Assembly (NCBI GenBank): GCA_017853455.1
Contig: JAFMJM010000147.1
Location: 1 to 6,111 of the forward strand
Length of the DNA: 6,111 nt
Direction of reading: 5' to 3'
From: Acidimicrobiia bacterium
Lineage (GTDB): Bacteria; Actinomycetota; Acidimicrobiia; IMCC26256; PALSA-555
Shown: positions 1 to 5,556 of the stretch, piece by piece
Layout of the letters: each line of letters opens with the position of its first letter
Numbering within the stretch: the stretch's first letter is position 1
Notes under the pieces: generated by a model
Seen by the model: the letters and a program-made list of their open reading frames with translations, nothing else
The model's database searches: none
Told to the model about the DNA's origin: nothing
Position numbers and translations under genes: made by a program

Positions 1-1293
1 CCGCTGTTCGCGGCCCTCGCGAAGATGGGAGCGGTCTACGCCCCGGCCAACGGGCTCCTCGCCGTCGACGAGGCGGTCGAGATGGCCGGGCTCGCCCGCC
101 CCACCCTGATCGTCGTCGACGACGCCCACGCCGCCGACGGTGCCGTGGTGGCCGAGCGGCTGGGTGTGCCGCTGGCGACCCTCGCCGACCTGCTCGAGCC
201 GGGCTCCGGCGGGGGCCCGGCCGCCGACGAACCCGATCCCGATCCCGATCCGGCGGAGCTCCGGGAGACCGACCCGCACGTCGTGTTCTTCACGAGCGGC
301 AGCACGGGCCGCTCCAAGGGCGTGGTGCTCTCGAACCGGGTCAACGTGCTCCGGACCCACCCGGGGGCCCAGCTCGAGCCCCGCGGCGCAACGGTGTGCA
401 TGTACCCGCTGTTCCACATGGGCGCCTGGACGATCGCCCTCCAGGCCTGGCAGGCCCAGTCGGCCGTGGTGTTCGTCCCGCCCGACCCGGCGCTCCTCGT
501 CGAGGCGGTCGGTGCGTGGCGGGCCACCCACCTCAACGCCATCCCGGCCGTGTGGCGCCGGATCGAGGAGCACGTGGCCGACCGGCCCGGGGCCGCGGCC
601 GACCTGGCCACGCTGCGGGTGGTCGACTCCGGCACGTCCGCCACCCCGCCCGACCTGCTGGCGGCCATCGCCCGGCTGGCCCCCGGGGCGGTGCGCCGGG
701 TGTTCTACGGGTCGACCGAGGCCGGGGCCGTCACCCTCCTAGGCCACGAGGACATGGCCGACCGCCCCGGCTCGTGCGGGCGGCCGCAGCACTCCGTCCG
801 GGTCCGCACCGACCCCGACACCGGCGAGCTGCAGGTCACCGGTCCGCTGCTCTTCGACGGCTACTTCGACGATCCGGAGGCGACCGCCGAGGCGTTCACC
901 CCCGACGGTTGGTTCCGTACCGGCGACGTCGCCGCGGTCGACGACGACGGCTTCGTGTCGGTGGTGGGTCGGGTGAAGGACGTCGTGAAGACCGGTGGCG
1001 AGACCGTGGCCCCGGCCGAGGTGGAGGCCATCCTCGCGGAGCATCCGGCGTTCGCCGACGTGGCAGTGGTCGGTCTGCCCGACGCCACCTGGGGCGAGAT
1101 CCTCTGCGCAGTCGTCGTGCCCGCCGCCGGGGCACCGGTCCCCGACGTCGACGCACTGCGCACCTGGATCGGCGACCGGTTGGCCCGGTTCAAGCACCCC
1201 CGCCGGATCGAGATCGTCGACGCCATCCCGCGCACGGCGGCCACCCGCCAGGTCCAACGCCGGCTCCTGATCGAGGAGATCAGCACTCGCTGA
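1..1293 (+). CDS. Acyl-CoA synthetase / AMP-dependent ligase (class I adenylate-forming), 5' end missing
   Basis: The frame is open from base 1 to a TGA at 1291-1293, giving 430 visible residues. Family members usually have about 500, so the N-terminal 70-90 are outside the window; the ATG at 25 is internal. These enzymes activate a carboxylic acid with ATP to an acyl-AMP and transfer it to CoA, in the cytoplasm. Visible motifs, numbered from the first visible residue: the phosphate-binding loop TSGSTGRSKG (98-107), YGSTE (236-240), WFRTGD with ribose-binding Asp309 (304-309), and the hinge GRVKD (323-327) followed by KTGGE (330-334). The C-terminal A10 motif reads PRTAATRQVQRR (410-421). The usual catalytic lysine before VQ is replaced by Gln417, with Arg416 beside it, so the adenylation step may be altered. 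A short PDPDPDP stretch (78-84) comes from three CCCGAT repeats at 232-249. The gene converges on the acyl-CoA dehydrogenase, with 40 bases between the stop codons. The family call is firm; the substrate is unknown. Confidence 0.93.
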   Translation, partial: PLFAALAKMGAVYAPANGLLAVDEAVEMAGLARPTLIVVDDAHAADGAVVAERLGVPLATLADLLEPGSGGGPAADEPDPDPDPAELRETDPHVVFFTSGSTGRSKGVVLSNRVNVLRTHPGAQLEPRGATVCMYPLFHMGAWTIALQAWQAQSAVVFVPPDPALLVEAVGAWRATHLNAIPAVWRRIEEHVADRPGAAADLATLRVVDSGTSATPPDLLAAIARLAPGAVRRVFYGSTEAGAVTLLGHEDMADRPGSCGRPQHSVRVRTDPDTGELQVTGPLLFDGYFDDPEATAEAFTPDGWFRTGDVAAVDDDGFVSVVGRVKDVVKTGGETVAPAEVEAILAEHPAFADVAVVGLPDATWGEILCAVVVPAAGAPVPDVDALRTWIGDRLARFKHPRRIEIVDAIPRTAATRQVQRRLLIEEISTR

Positions 1294-1336
1294 TCCGTTC
1301 GACCCCCGACACGCCGGGGCCGTCGACGGCGGATCA
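1291..1336. terminator. Stop-to-stop hairpin, probable two-way terminator
   Basis: Three nested complementary blocks lie between the convergent genes. TGATCCG (1291-1297) pairs with CGGATCA (1330-1336). TCGAC (1299-1303) pairs with GTCGA (1322-1326). CCCCG (1304-1308) pairs with CGGGG (1315-1319) around a six-base loop. Small bulges separate the blocks. The outer stem begins with the TGA stop of the synthetase and ends with the TGA stop of the dehydrogenase on the other strand. There is no T-tract on either side, so this would be a U-less terminator of the kind often proposed in high-GC bacteria. Terminator function is inferred from fold and position. Confidence 0.5.
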
Positions 1337-2524
1337 GGTGGCGCGCGGCAGTCCGAGGTGCGCCTCACCGATCCGGTTGCGGACCATCTCGTTGGCGAGC
1401 GGCGAGAACGCCCACAAGCGGACGTCCCGGAACAACCGGGTGGCCGCGACGTCGCGGACGTAGCCCGTGCCGCCGAGGAACTGCATGGCGTCGCGGGCCA
1501 CCTGCTCGGCGGCCTCGCTCGCCGCCAGCTTCGCCATGGACGCCAGCACCCCGGCCGGTGCACCGGCCACCTCGAGTTCGGCCGCCCGCCACATGAGGGA
1601 TCGGGCCCCCTCGAGCGCCACGGCGGCGTCGACCAGCCGGTGCTGCGGCGCCTGGAACCCACCGATCGGCCGACCGAAGACCTCGCGCTCCGACACGTAG
1701 GCCACCGCCAGGTCGAGCGCGGCCCGACCGACCCCCAGGCACGCCGCTGCGGCGTTGAGCCCCTCACGGTCGACGGTCGCGAACACCTGACGCATCCCGA
1801 GGTCGACCGCCCCGAGGACGGCGTCGTCGTCGACCACCACGTCGTCGAGGACGACCTCGCAGGTCGAGCAGCCCCGGATGCCGAAGGTCGGGATCGGCCG
1901 GATGGTCAGCCCGGGCGCGTCGACCGGGACCAGGAACATCGTGATGCCCTGGACCGGGCTCCGGTCGATCGGGCTGGTGCGGGCCAGGACCACGATCGCC
2001 TCGGCGATCGTGGCTCCGGACGTCCAGCGCTTCTCGCCGCTCAGGCGCCAACCCCCCGGGACCCGTTCAGCCCGGGTCTGCATCACCCGGGCGACGTCGG
2101 TGCCGCCGGCGGGCTCGGAGAGGGCGAACGAGCAGTGCGTGGTGCCGGCCACGAGCCGTCGCGCCAGGTCGGCGTGGTCCGGGGTGTGGCCGTGCGTGGC
2201 GATCGTCTGGGTCACGGCGAAGTGGGCGATGGCGTACGCCGCCATCGACGTCGGCCCGGCACCGAGCTCCTCGACGACGACCAACTGGTCGCGGACGTCA
2301 CCGAGGCCGCCGGCGGCTGCGGGAGCCCCGGCAGAGAAGATCCCGACCTCCGCCAGGGCGTCGAACAGATCGGTGTCGTACTCCTCAGCCTCGTCGAGGG
2401 CGGCGATCCGCCCCGGCGGCGAGACGGCGTCGACCACCCGGCGAACCGTGGCCCGCAGGGCCGCCCGCTCCGGCGGATCCGCCAGCGGGTCGGGGAACGC
2501 GGCGGGCGGACCACCCGGTGTCAC
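1334..2524 (-). CDS. Acyl-CoA dehydrogenase (FAD-dependent)
   Basis: A 396-residue protein of normal family length (380-400). It should desaturate an acyl-CoA at the alpha-beta carbons, using FAD and passing electrons to electron-transfer flavoprotein. Visible blocks: a helical N-terminal region (about 15-125); the beta domain with FALSEPAGGTD (133-143) and GEKRWTSG (163-170); and the C-terminal helical domain with REVFGRPIGGFQAPQHRLVD (280-299), QFLGGTGY (348-355) and RLFRDVRLW (363-371). After RD, where many members have YEGT with the catalytic Glu, this protein has FSPLANE, placing Pro375 at that position. Glu254 (in DREGLN) aligns by spacing with the alternative base position of isovaleryl- and long-chain-acyl-CoA dehydrogenases. 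I chose the GTG at 2522-2524 because GGAAGG lies 8 bases upstream and the length fits; a GTG at 2546-2548 would add eight residues. The frame stays open far upstream (to about 4774), but that part is antisense to two real genes. Substrate unknown. Confidence 0.93.
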   Translation of the reverse strand: MTPGGPPAAFPDPLADPPERAALRATVRRVVDAVSPPGRIAALDEAEEYDTDLFDALAEVGIFSAGAPAAAGGLGDVRDQLVVVEELGAGPTSMAAYAIAHFAVTQTIATHGHTPDHADLARRLVAGTTHCSFALSEPAGGTDVARVMQTRAERVPGGWRLSGEKRWTSGATIAEAIVVLARTSPIDRSPVQGITMFLVPVDAPGLTIRPIPTFGIRGCSTCEVVLDDVVVDDDAVLGAVDLGMRQVFATVDREGLNAAAACLGVGRAALDLAVAYVSEREVFGRPIGGFQAPQHRLVDAAVALEGARSLMWRAAELEVAGAPAGVLASMAKLAASEAAEQVARDAMQFLGGTGYVRDVAATRLFRDVRLWAFSPLANEMVRNRIGEAHLGLPRAT

Positions 2525-2549
2525 CGGGCCGCCCTTCCGAGGTGACACC
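2517..2549. promoter_or_regulatory. Pair of GGTGWCACC palindromes, candidate operator or start-codon hairpin
   Basis: GGTGTCACC (2517-2525) and GGTGACACC (2541-2549) are each palindromic about their middle base and are exact reverse complements of each other. They are 15 bases apart, 24 bases centre to centre. The first covers the GTG start of the acyl-CoA dehydrogenase; the second lies in its leader, within the 102-base divergent region. Each contains the GT-N3-AC core known from FadR-type GntR operators (TNGTNNNACNA), but the flanks match poorly and the regulator is unknown. The same nine bases occur once inside a gene at 5020-5028, so the motif alone is not rare; the paired arrangement at a start site is the argument. 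Function is inferred. Confidence 0.35.
2533..2538 (-). promoter_or_regulatory. Ribosome binding site of the acyl-CoA dehydrogenase
   Basis: On the minus strand, GGAAGG precedes the GTG at 2522-2524 by 8 bases. This supports that start over the in-frame GTG at 2546-2548. The site lies in the loop between the two GGTGWCACC palindromes, so an RNA hairpin formed by them would present the site in the loop and hold the start codon in the stem. Confidence 0.55.
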
Positions 2550-2583
2550 AGTGGGGGACGGAGAGTGCAGGCATGCCGGTCGG

Positions 2584-2593
2584 AGCGTAACCT
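2584..2593. promoter_or_regulatory. Possible overlapping -10 elements of a divergent promoter
   Basis: The ten bases AGCGTAACCT hold TAACCT on the plus strand (2588-2593) and TACGCT on the minus strand (2584-2589). Both fit the loose TANNNT pattern of actinobacterial -10 boxes. The plus-strand box would start a transcript about 25-30 bases before the TTG at 2627. The sequence at -35 spacing is poor on both strands. CCGGT (2576-2580) and ACCGG (2595-2599) flank the box as an inverted repeat. This is a weak call, resting mainly on position. Confidence 0.2.
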
Positions 2594-2612
2594 CACCGGC
2601 GTCGCCGCAACC

Positions 2613-2620
2613 GGGGGGAA
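2613..2620 (+). promoter_or_regulatory. Ribosome binding site deciding the TTG start of the amidohydrolase
   Basis: The purine run GGGGGGAA ends 6 bases before the TTG at 2627-2629. No ATG or GTG lies closer in frame, and the conserved family start region (LLVVSADGHAG) begins 15 codons later. The TTG is therefore the best start. Confidence 0.5.
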
Positions 2621-2626
2621 CCGGCC

Positions 2627-3883
2627 TTGACCACCACCGCACCGCGCTCCGCACCGAGCCCCGACGACCGCCTCCTGGTGGTGTCGGCCGACGGTCACGC
2701 CGGCGCCGAGATCGGCGGCTACCGGCCCTACCTGGCCGACCGCTGGCACGGCGAGTTCGACGCCTGGGCCGCCGCCTACGAGAACCCGTACGCCGACCTG
2801 CTCCAGGCCACGGCGTACCGCAACTGGGACAGCGACCGGCGCCTCGCCGAGCAGGACGCCGACGGCGTGGCGGCCGAGGTGCTCTACCCCAACACGGTGC
2901 CCCCGTTCTTCGAGGCCGGGAACCTCGTGGCCCTGCCGCCCACCCCGGCCGACTACGACCGCCGGTGGGCGGGGCTGCAGGCCCACAACCGCTGGCTGGT
3001 CGACTTCTGCGCCCAGGCGCCCGACCGCCGGGCCGGCCTGATCCAGGTGTTCCTCAACGACGTCGACGACGCCGTGGCCGAGATCCGGGCCCTGGCGCCG
3101 CAGTTCCGGGTGTGCGGCGGGGTGATGGTGCCGTCGGTGTCGCCCAACGCCGGTCTGCGTGAGCTCTGGGACCCGGCGTACGACCCGATCTGGGACGCCT
3201 GCGAGGAGCTCGACCTGCCGGTCAACGTCCACGGGGGGAGTGGGCTGCCCGACTACGGCGACCTCCCGGCCGCCCGGGCGATGATGCTGATCGAGCTGCC
3301 GTGGTTCGCCCACCGGCCGCTCTGGCACCTGATGTTCGGCGGCGTGTTCGACCGCCACCCCGGGCTGCGGGTCGCCCTCACCGAGCAGGGCGTCGCCTGG
3401 ATGCGTCGCGGCCTCGAGACCCTCGACTGGTTCCACGGCCGGATGACCACCGGCGGTGCCGCCGAGGCGCTGTTCTTCGGTGCGGTGGCCGACTCGATGT
3501 CGCTCACGCCGAGCGAGTACTTCGCGAAGCACGTGTGGCTCGGGGCGTCGTTCCTGCGCCGCAGCGAGGCCGCCATGGTTCCCGAGCTCGGGGTCGACCG
3601 GGTGATGTGGGGTCACGACTACCCGCACAGCGAGGGCACGTTCCCGCACTCCACGGAGGCTCTGCGGGTGGCGTTCGCCGACTTCGCCCCGGCCGACGTC
3701 GCCCGCCTCGCCGGGCTCACCGCCGCCGAGTTCTACGGCTTCGACGTCGAAGCCCTGCGGCCCGTCGCCGACCGGATCGGTCCGACGCTGGCCGAGGTCA
3801 CCACGCCGCTCGCAGTGGCCGACTACCCGGTCGACACGACCTGCAACGCCTTCGAGCCCGATTACCCCGAAAGGTCCTGGTGA
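2627..3883 (+). CDS. Metal-dependent amidohydrolase (amidohydrolase 2 / ACMSD-like family)
   Basis: A 418-residue protein starting at TTG. The family folds as a TIM barrel with a catalytic metal and carries out hydrolysis or non-oxidative decarboxylation; cytoplasmic, as no signal peptide is seen. Candidate metal and catalytic positions: Asp22 and His24 in SADGHAG, His202 in NVHGGSG, Glu253 in LTEQG and Asp331 in MWGHDYPHSEGTFPHS. The first ligand is DxH rather than HxH, and Glu253 sits where ACMSD has a histidine in its HGG-type motif. As far as I recall, both changes are common in the large actinobacterial branch of this family. The next gene starts 3 bases after the TGA, so the two are almost certainly co-transcribed. 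The pairing with a flavin monooxygenase and CoA enzymes suggests ring-opening or acid processing in a catabolic route. The substrate is not identifiable from sequence. Family assignment is strong; reaction type is open. Confidence 0.9.
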   Translation: MTTTAPRSAPSPDDRLLVVSADGHAGAEIGGYRPYLADRWHGEFDAWAAAYENPYADLLQATAYRNWDSDRRLAEQDADGVAAEVLYPNTVPPFFEAGNLVALPPTPADYDRRWAGLQAHNRWLVDFCAQAPDRRAGLIQVFLNDVDDAVAEIRALAPQFRVCGGVMVPSVSPNAGLRELWDPAYDPIWDACEELDLPVNVHGGSGLPDYGDLPAARAMMLIELPWFAHRPLWHLMFGGVFDRHPGLRVALTEQGVAWMRRGLETLDWFHGRMTTGGAAEALFFGAVADSMSLTPSEYFAKHVWLGASFLRRSEAAMVPELGVDRVMWGHDYPHSEGTFPHSTEALRVAFADFAPADVARLAGLTAAEFYGFDVEALRPVADRIGPTLAEVTTPLAVADYPVDTTCNAFEPDYPERSW

Positions 3884-3886
3884 TCC

Positions 3887-4867
3887 ATGTTCACGATGCG
3901 CTTCGACATGCGGGTCCCCGGCCAGAGCGCCGAGGAGCGCGCCGCCAGCTACGCGGCGGCGATCGAGATGGCCGAATGGGGTGAGGGCAAGGGCGCCGCG
4001 GCCGTGATCCTGTCGGAGCACCACGCCGTCCCCGACGGCTACCTGCCCGCGCCGTTGATCCTGGCGAGCGCCGTGGCCGCCCGCACCGAGAACCTGCCGA
4101 TCGTCATCGGCGCCGCGCTGCTGCCCCTCTACGAGCCCGCCCGGCTCGCCGAGGAGATGATCGTCCTCGACCACGTCAGCCGGGGCCGGGTGTCGTACGT
4201 GTTCGGCATCGGCTACCGCGAGGAGGAGTACGCCCTCCACGGCCGTGACTACGCCGCCCGGGGCGCCATCGCCGACGACACCCTCGACCGGCTGCGCGAG
4301 GCGCTGGCCGCCGCCGACGCCGGCGGGCCGGGCCTCCACATCACCCCGGCGCCCTACACGCCAGGCGGCCCGCCGATCGCCTGGGGCGGGGGCTCCAAGC
4401 CCGCCGCCCGGCGGGCCGGCAGCCGGGGCCTCGACCTCTGGGGGTCGGGCAACGCCCCCGGCGTCGCCGAGGCCTACGTCGAGGCGGCCCGGGCCGCCGG
4501 GGTCGAGCCCGGCGCGTGCACGCTGCCCGAGCCCGGGACGGTCATGACGTCGTTCGTGTCCGACGACCAGGACGGCGCCTGGGCCGAGATCGGCCCGTAC
4601 CTCATGAACGACGTGCTCTCGTACGGCGAGTGGAACGCCGGCAACGACAACGTCGCCAGCATCTCGTTCGCCCAGACCTACGACGAGCTCCGGGCGGAGC
4701 GGGCCACCCACCGGATCTTCACCCTCGACGAGGCCGTCGAGCACGTGCGGACCCAGTTCGTGCTGCCCCTCCACCCGCTGTGCGGCGGGGTGCCCCCGGA
4801 GATCGCCTGGACCTACCTCCGGCGGGTCGTCGACGACGTCCTTCCGGCGGCGGCCGCGGCCGGGTAA
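3887..4867 (+). CDS. LLM-class flavin-dependent oxidoreductase (luciferase-like monooxygenase)
   Basis: A 326-residue protein, near the usual family length. Luciferase-like enzymes are TIM barrels that use reduced FMN or F420 to oxidise substrates, often by adding one oxygen from O2. Visible: an N-terminal strand MRFDMRVPG; a SEHHA block with Glu44-His45-His46, resembling the EHH of bacterial luciferase alpha chains, where the first histidine is catalytic; LPIVIGAALLPLYEPARLAEEM (residues about 70-91), typical of the barrel core; and DHVSRGRVSYVFGIGYREEEY, the usual glycine-rich cofactor and phosphate region. The ATG at 3887 has GAAAGG (3869-3874) 12 bases upstream; the ATG at 3896 would be 21 away and is less likely. 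It follows the amidohydrolase by 3 bases, indicating translational coupling. FMN versus F420 cannot be decided by eye, although the EHH motif leans towards the FMN luciferase type. Substrate unknown. Confidence 0.9.
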   Translation: MFTMRFDMRVPGQSAEERAASYAAAIEMAEWGEGKGAAAVILSEHHAVPDGYLPAPLILASAVAARTENLPIVIGAALLPLYEPARLAEEMIVLDHVSRGRVSYVFGIGYREEEYALHGRDYAARGAIADDTLDRLREALAAADAGGPGLHITPAPYTPGGPPIAWGGGSKPAARRAGSRGLDLWGSGNAPGVAEAYVEAARAAGVEPGACTLPEPGTVMTSFVSDDQDGAWAEIGPYLMNDVLSYGEWNAGNDNVASISFAQTYDELRAERATHRIFTLDEAVEHVRTQFVLPLHPLCGGVPPEIAWTYLRRVVDDVLPAAAAAG

Positions 4868-4905
4868 TTTCCGGTTCAGATCCGACCATCACGTCGACCA
4901 CTCAG

Positions 4906-4911
4906 AGGAGG
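4906..4911 (+). promoter_or_regulatory. Strong ribosome binding site of the nitrobindin-like gene
   Basis: A full AGGAGG lies 9 bases before the ATG at 4921. It is the best Shine-Dalgarno match in the window and stronger than those of the two upstream operon genes, so this last gene may be translated at a higher level. The 53-base gap before it holds no clear promoter or hairpin. Confidence 0.7.
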
Positions 4912-4920
4912 AGCACCGTC

Positions 4921-5475
4921 ATGGCGAACGAGGAATGGGGCCCCCTGGCCGGACTGATCGGGGAGTGGGAGGGCCAAGGTGGCCTCGACCACTCGTTCCA
5001 CCACGCCGACGACGAGGTGGGTGACACCACGTACCTGGAGAAGGTGTCGTTCAAGCCGTTCGGGCCCGTCGTCAACGGCGCCCAGACGCTCTACGGCCTC
5101 GACTACAAGACCGCCATGTGGCGCGGCGACGAGACCGACCCGTTCCACACCGAGATCGGCTACTGGCTCTGGGACGCCGCCACCGGGGAGGTCATGCGCT
5201 GCTTCTCGATCCCGCGCGGCATCGTGGTGATCGCCGGGGGCACGGCCGCCGCCGACGCGAAGTCCTTCACCCTGAAGGCGGCCAACGGTGACGCCACCTA
5301 CGCCATCGGCGAAGGCACCTACCTCCACGCGCACGCCTCGTCGATCACCTACGAGGTGACGGTCACGATCGGCGACGGCGAGTGGTCGTACGAGGAGATG
5401 TCGATGCTCAAGATGGACGAGTTCCCCGACCTCTTCCCGCACTCCGACCGCTGCACGCTCACGAAGGTCGGCTGA
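4921..5475 (+). CDS. Nitrobindin-like / FABP-like heme-binding beta-barrel protein
   Basis: A small protein of 184 residues with no signal peptide or membrane segment. It opens with PLAGLIGEWEGQGG (residues 8-21), like the LLGTWxGxG start of nitrobindins (THAP4/DUF1794 family). It continues with FKPFGPVVNGAQTL, then the characteristic HTEIGYWLWD (76-85) and FSIPRGIVVIAGG (95-107) strands. The C-terminus reads FPHSDRCTLTKVG; His174 lies ten residues from the end, about where nitrobindins place the proximal heme ligand. Known nitrobindins bind ferric heme and react with nitric oxide or peroxynitrite; related barrels bind lipids or other small hydrophobic ligands. Here it could be a heme sensor or scavenger, or a carrier for the substrate of the upstream enzymes. 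It lies 53 bases after the LLM gene on the same strand and is probably the last gene of the operon, followed by a strong hairpin. Fold call fairly sure; heme binding uncertain. Confidence 0.75.
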   Translation: MANEEWGPLAGLIGEWEGQGGLDHSFHHADDEVGDTTYLEKVSFKPFGPVVNGAQTLYGLDYKTAMWRGDETDPFHTEIGYWLWDAATGEVMRCFSIPRGIVVIAGGTAAADAKSFTLKAANGDATYAIGEGTYLHAHASSITYEVTVTIGDGEWSYEEMSMLKMDEFPDLFPHSDRCTLTKVG

Positions 5476-5489
5476 CCCGACCCTCTCCA

Positions 5490-5547
5490 CCCCGTTGTTT
5501 GGGTGATTGTGGGGCCTCTGGCCCCCACAATCACCCAAACAACGGGG
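5490..5547. terminator. Long perfect inverted repeat, probable two-way terminator
   Basis: Arms 5490-5514 and 5523-5547 are exact reverse complements over 25 bases, with an 8-base loop (5515-5522). CC and GG inside the loop can extend pairing if one C bulges. Each arm has G/C runs at both ends and an AT-richer middle (TTGTTT and TGATTGT). It lies 14 bases after the stop of the nitrobindin-like gene and 9 bases from the stop of the convergent enoyl-CoA hydratase, the position expected of a shared terminator. No T-tract follows on either strand. The near-perfect arms could also reflect a dispersed palindromic repeat family. Confidence 0.7.
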
Positions 5548-5556
5548 GTCGGCCGG

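Noticed and set aside
232..249. Three tandem CCCGAT repeats, considered as a variable-number repeat.
   Set aside because: Only three copies, in frame, encoding a short PDPDPDP linker. Too short to call a functional repeat.
396..1463. Plus-strand open frame of 355 codons overlapping the acyl-CoA synthetase.
   Set aside because: It is Arg/Gly/Pro-rich shadow translation with no motif, while the overlapping frame carries all the adenylate-forming enzyme motifs.
1358..2545. Plus-strand open frame of 395 codons opposite the acyl-CoA dehydrogenase.
   Set aside because: Composition is rich in Arg, Asp, Gly and His with no conserved motif; the minus strand has the full set of acyl-CoA dehydrogenase motifs.
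2570..2577. GGCATGCC palindrome in the divergent region, considered as an operator.
   Set aside because: Eight bases only, with no second copy nearby; expected by chance in this composition.
2549..4774. Minus-strand reading frame running from the acyl-CoA dehydrogenase back to about 4774, which would give a protein of about 1146 residues.
   Set aside because: The extra part is antisense to the amidohydrolase and LLM genes, is low-complexity (Gly, Val, Arg, His rich) and matches no domain I know. Long open antisense frames are expected at this GC content. The real start is the GTG at 2524.
5356..5366. GTGACGGTCAC palindrome inside the nitrobindin-like gene, considered as an operator.
   Set aside because: It lies well inside coding sequence and encodes a beta-strand segment; such short GC-rich palindromes are common by chance here.
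4876..5538. Minus-strand open frame of 220 codons opposite the nitrobindin-like gene.
   Set aside because: It starts inside the terminator hairpin, has a repetitive Val/Gly/Arg composition and is antisense to a gene with a strong ribosome site and recognisable family motifs.
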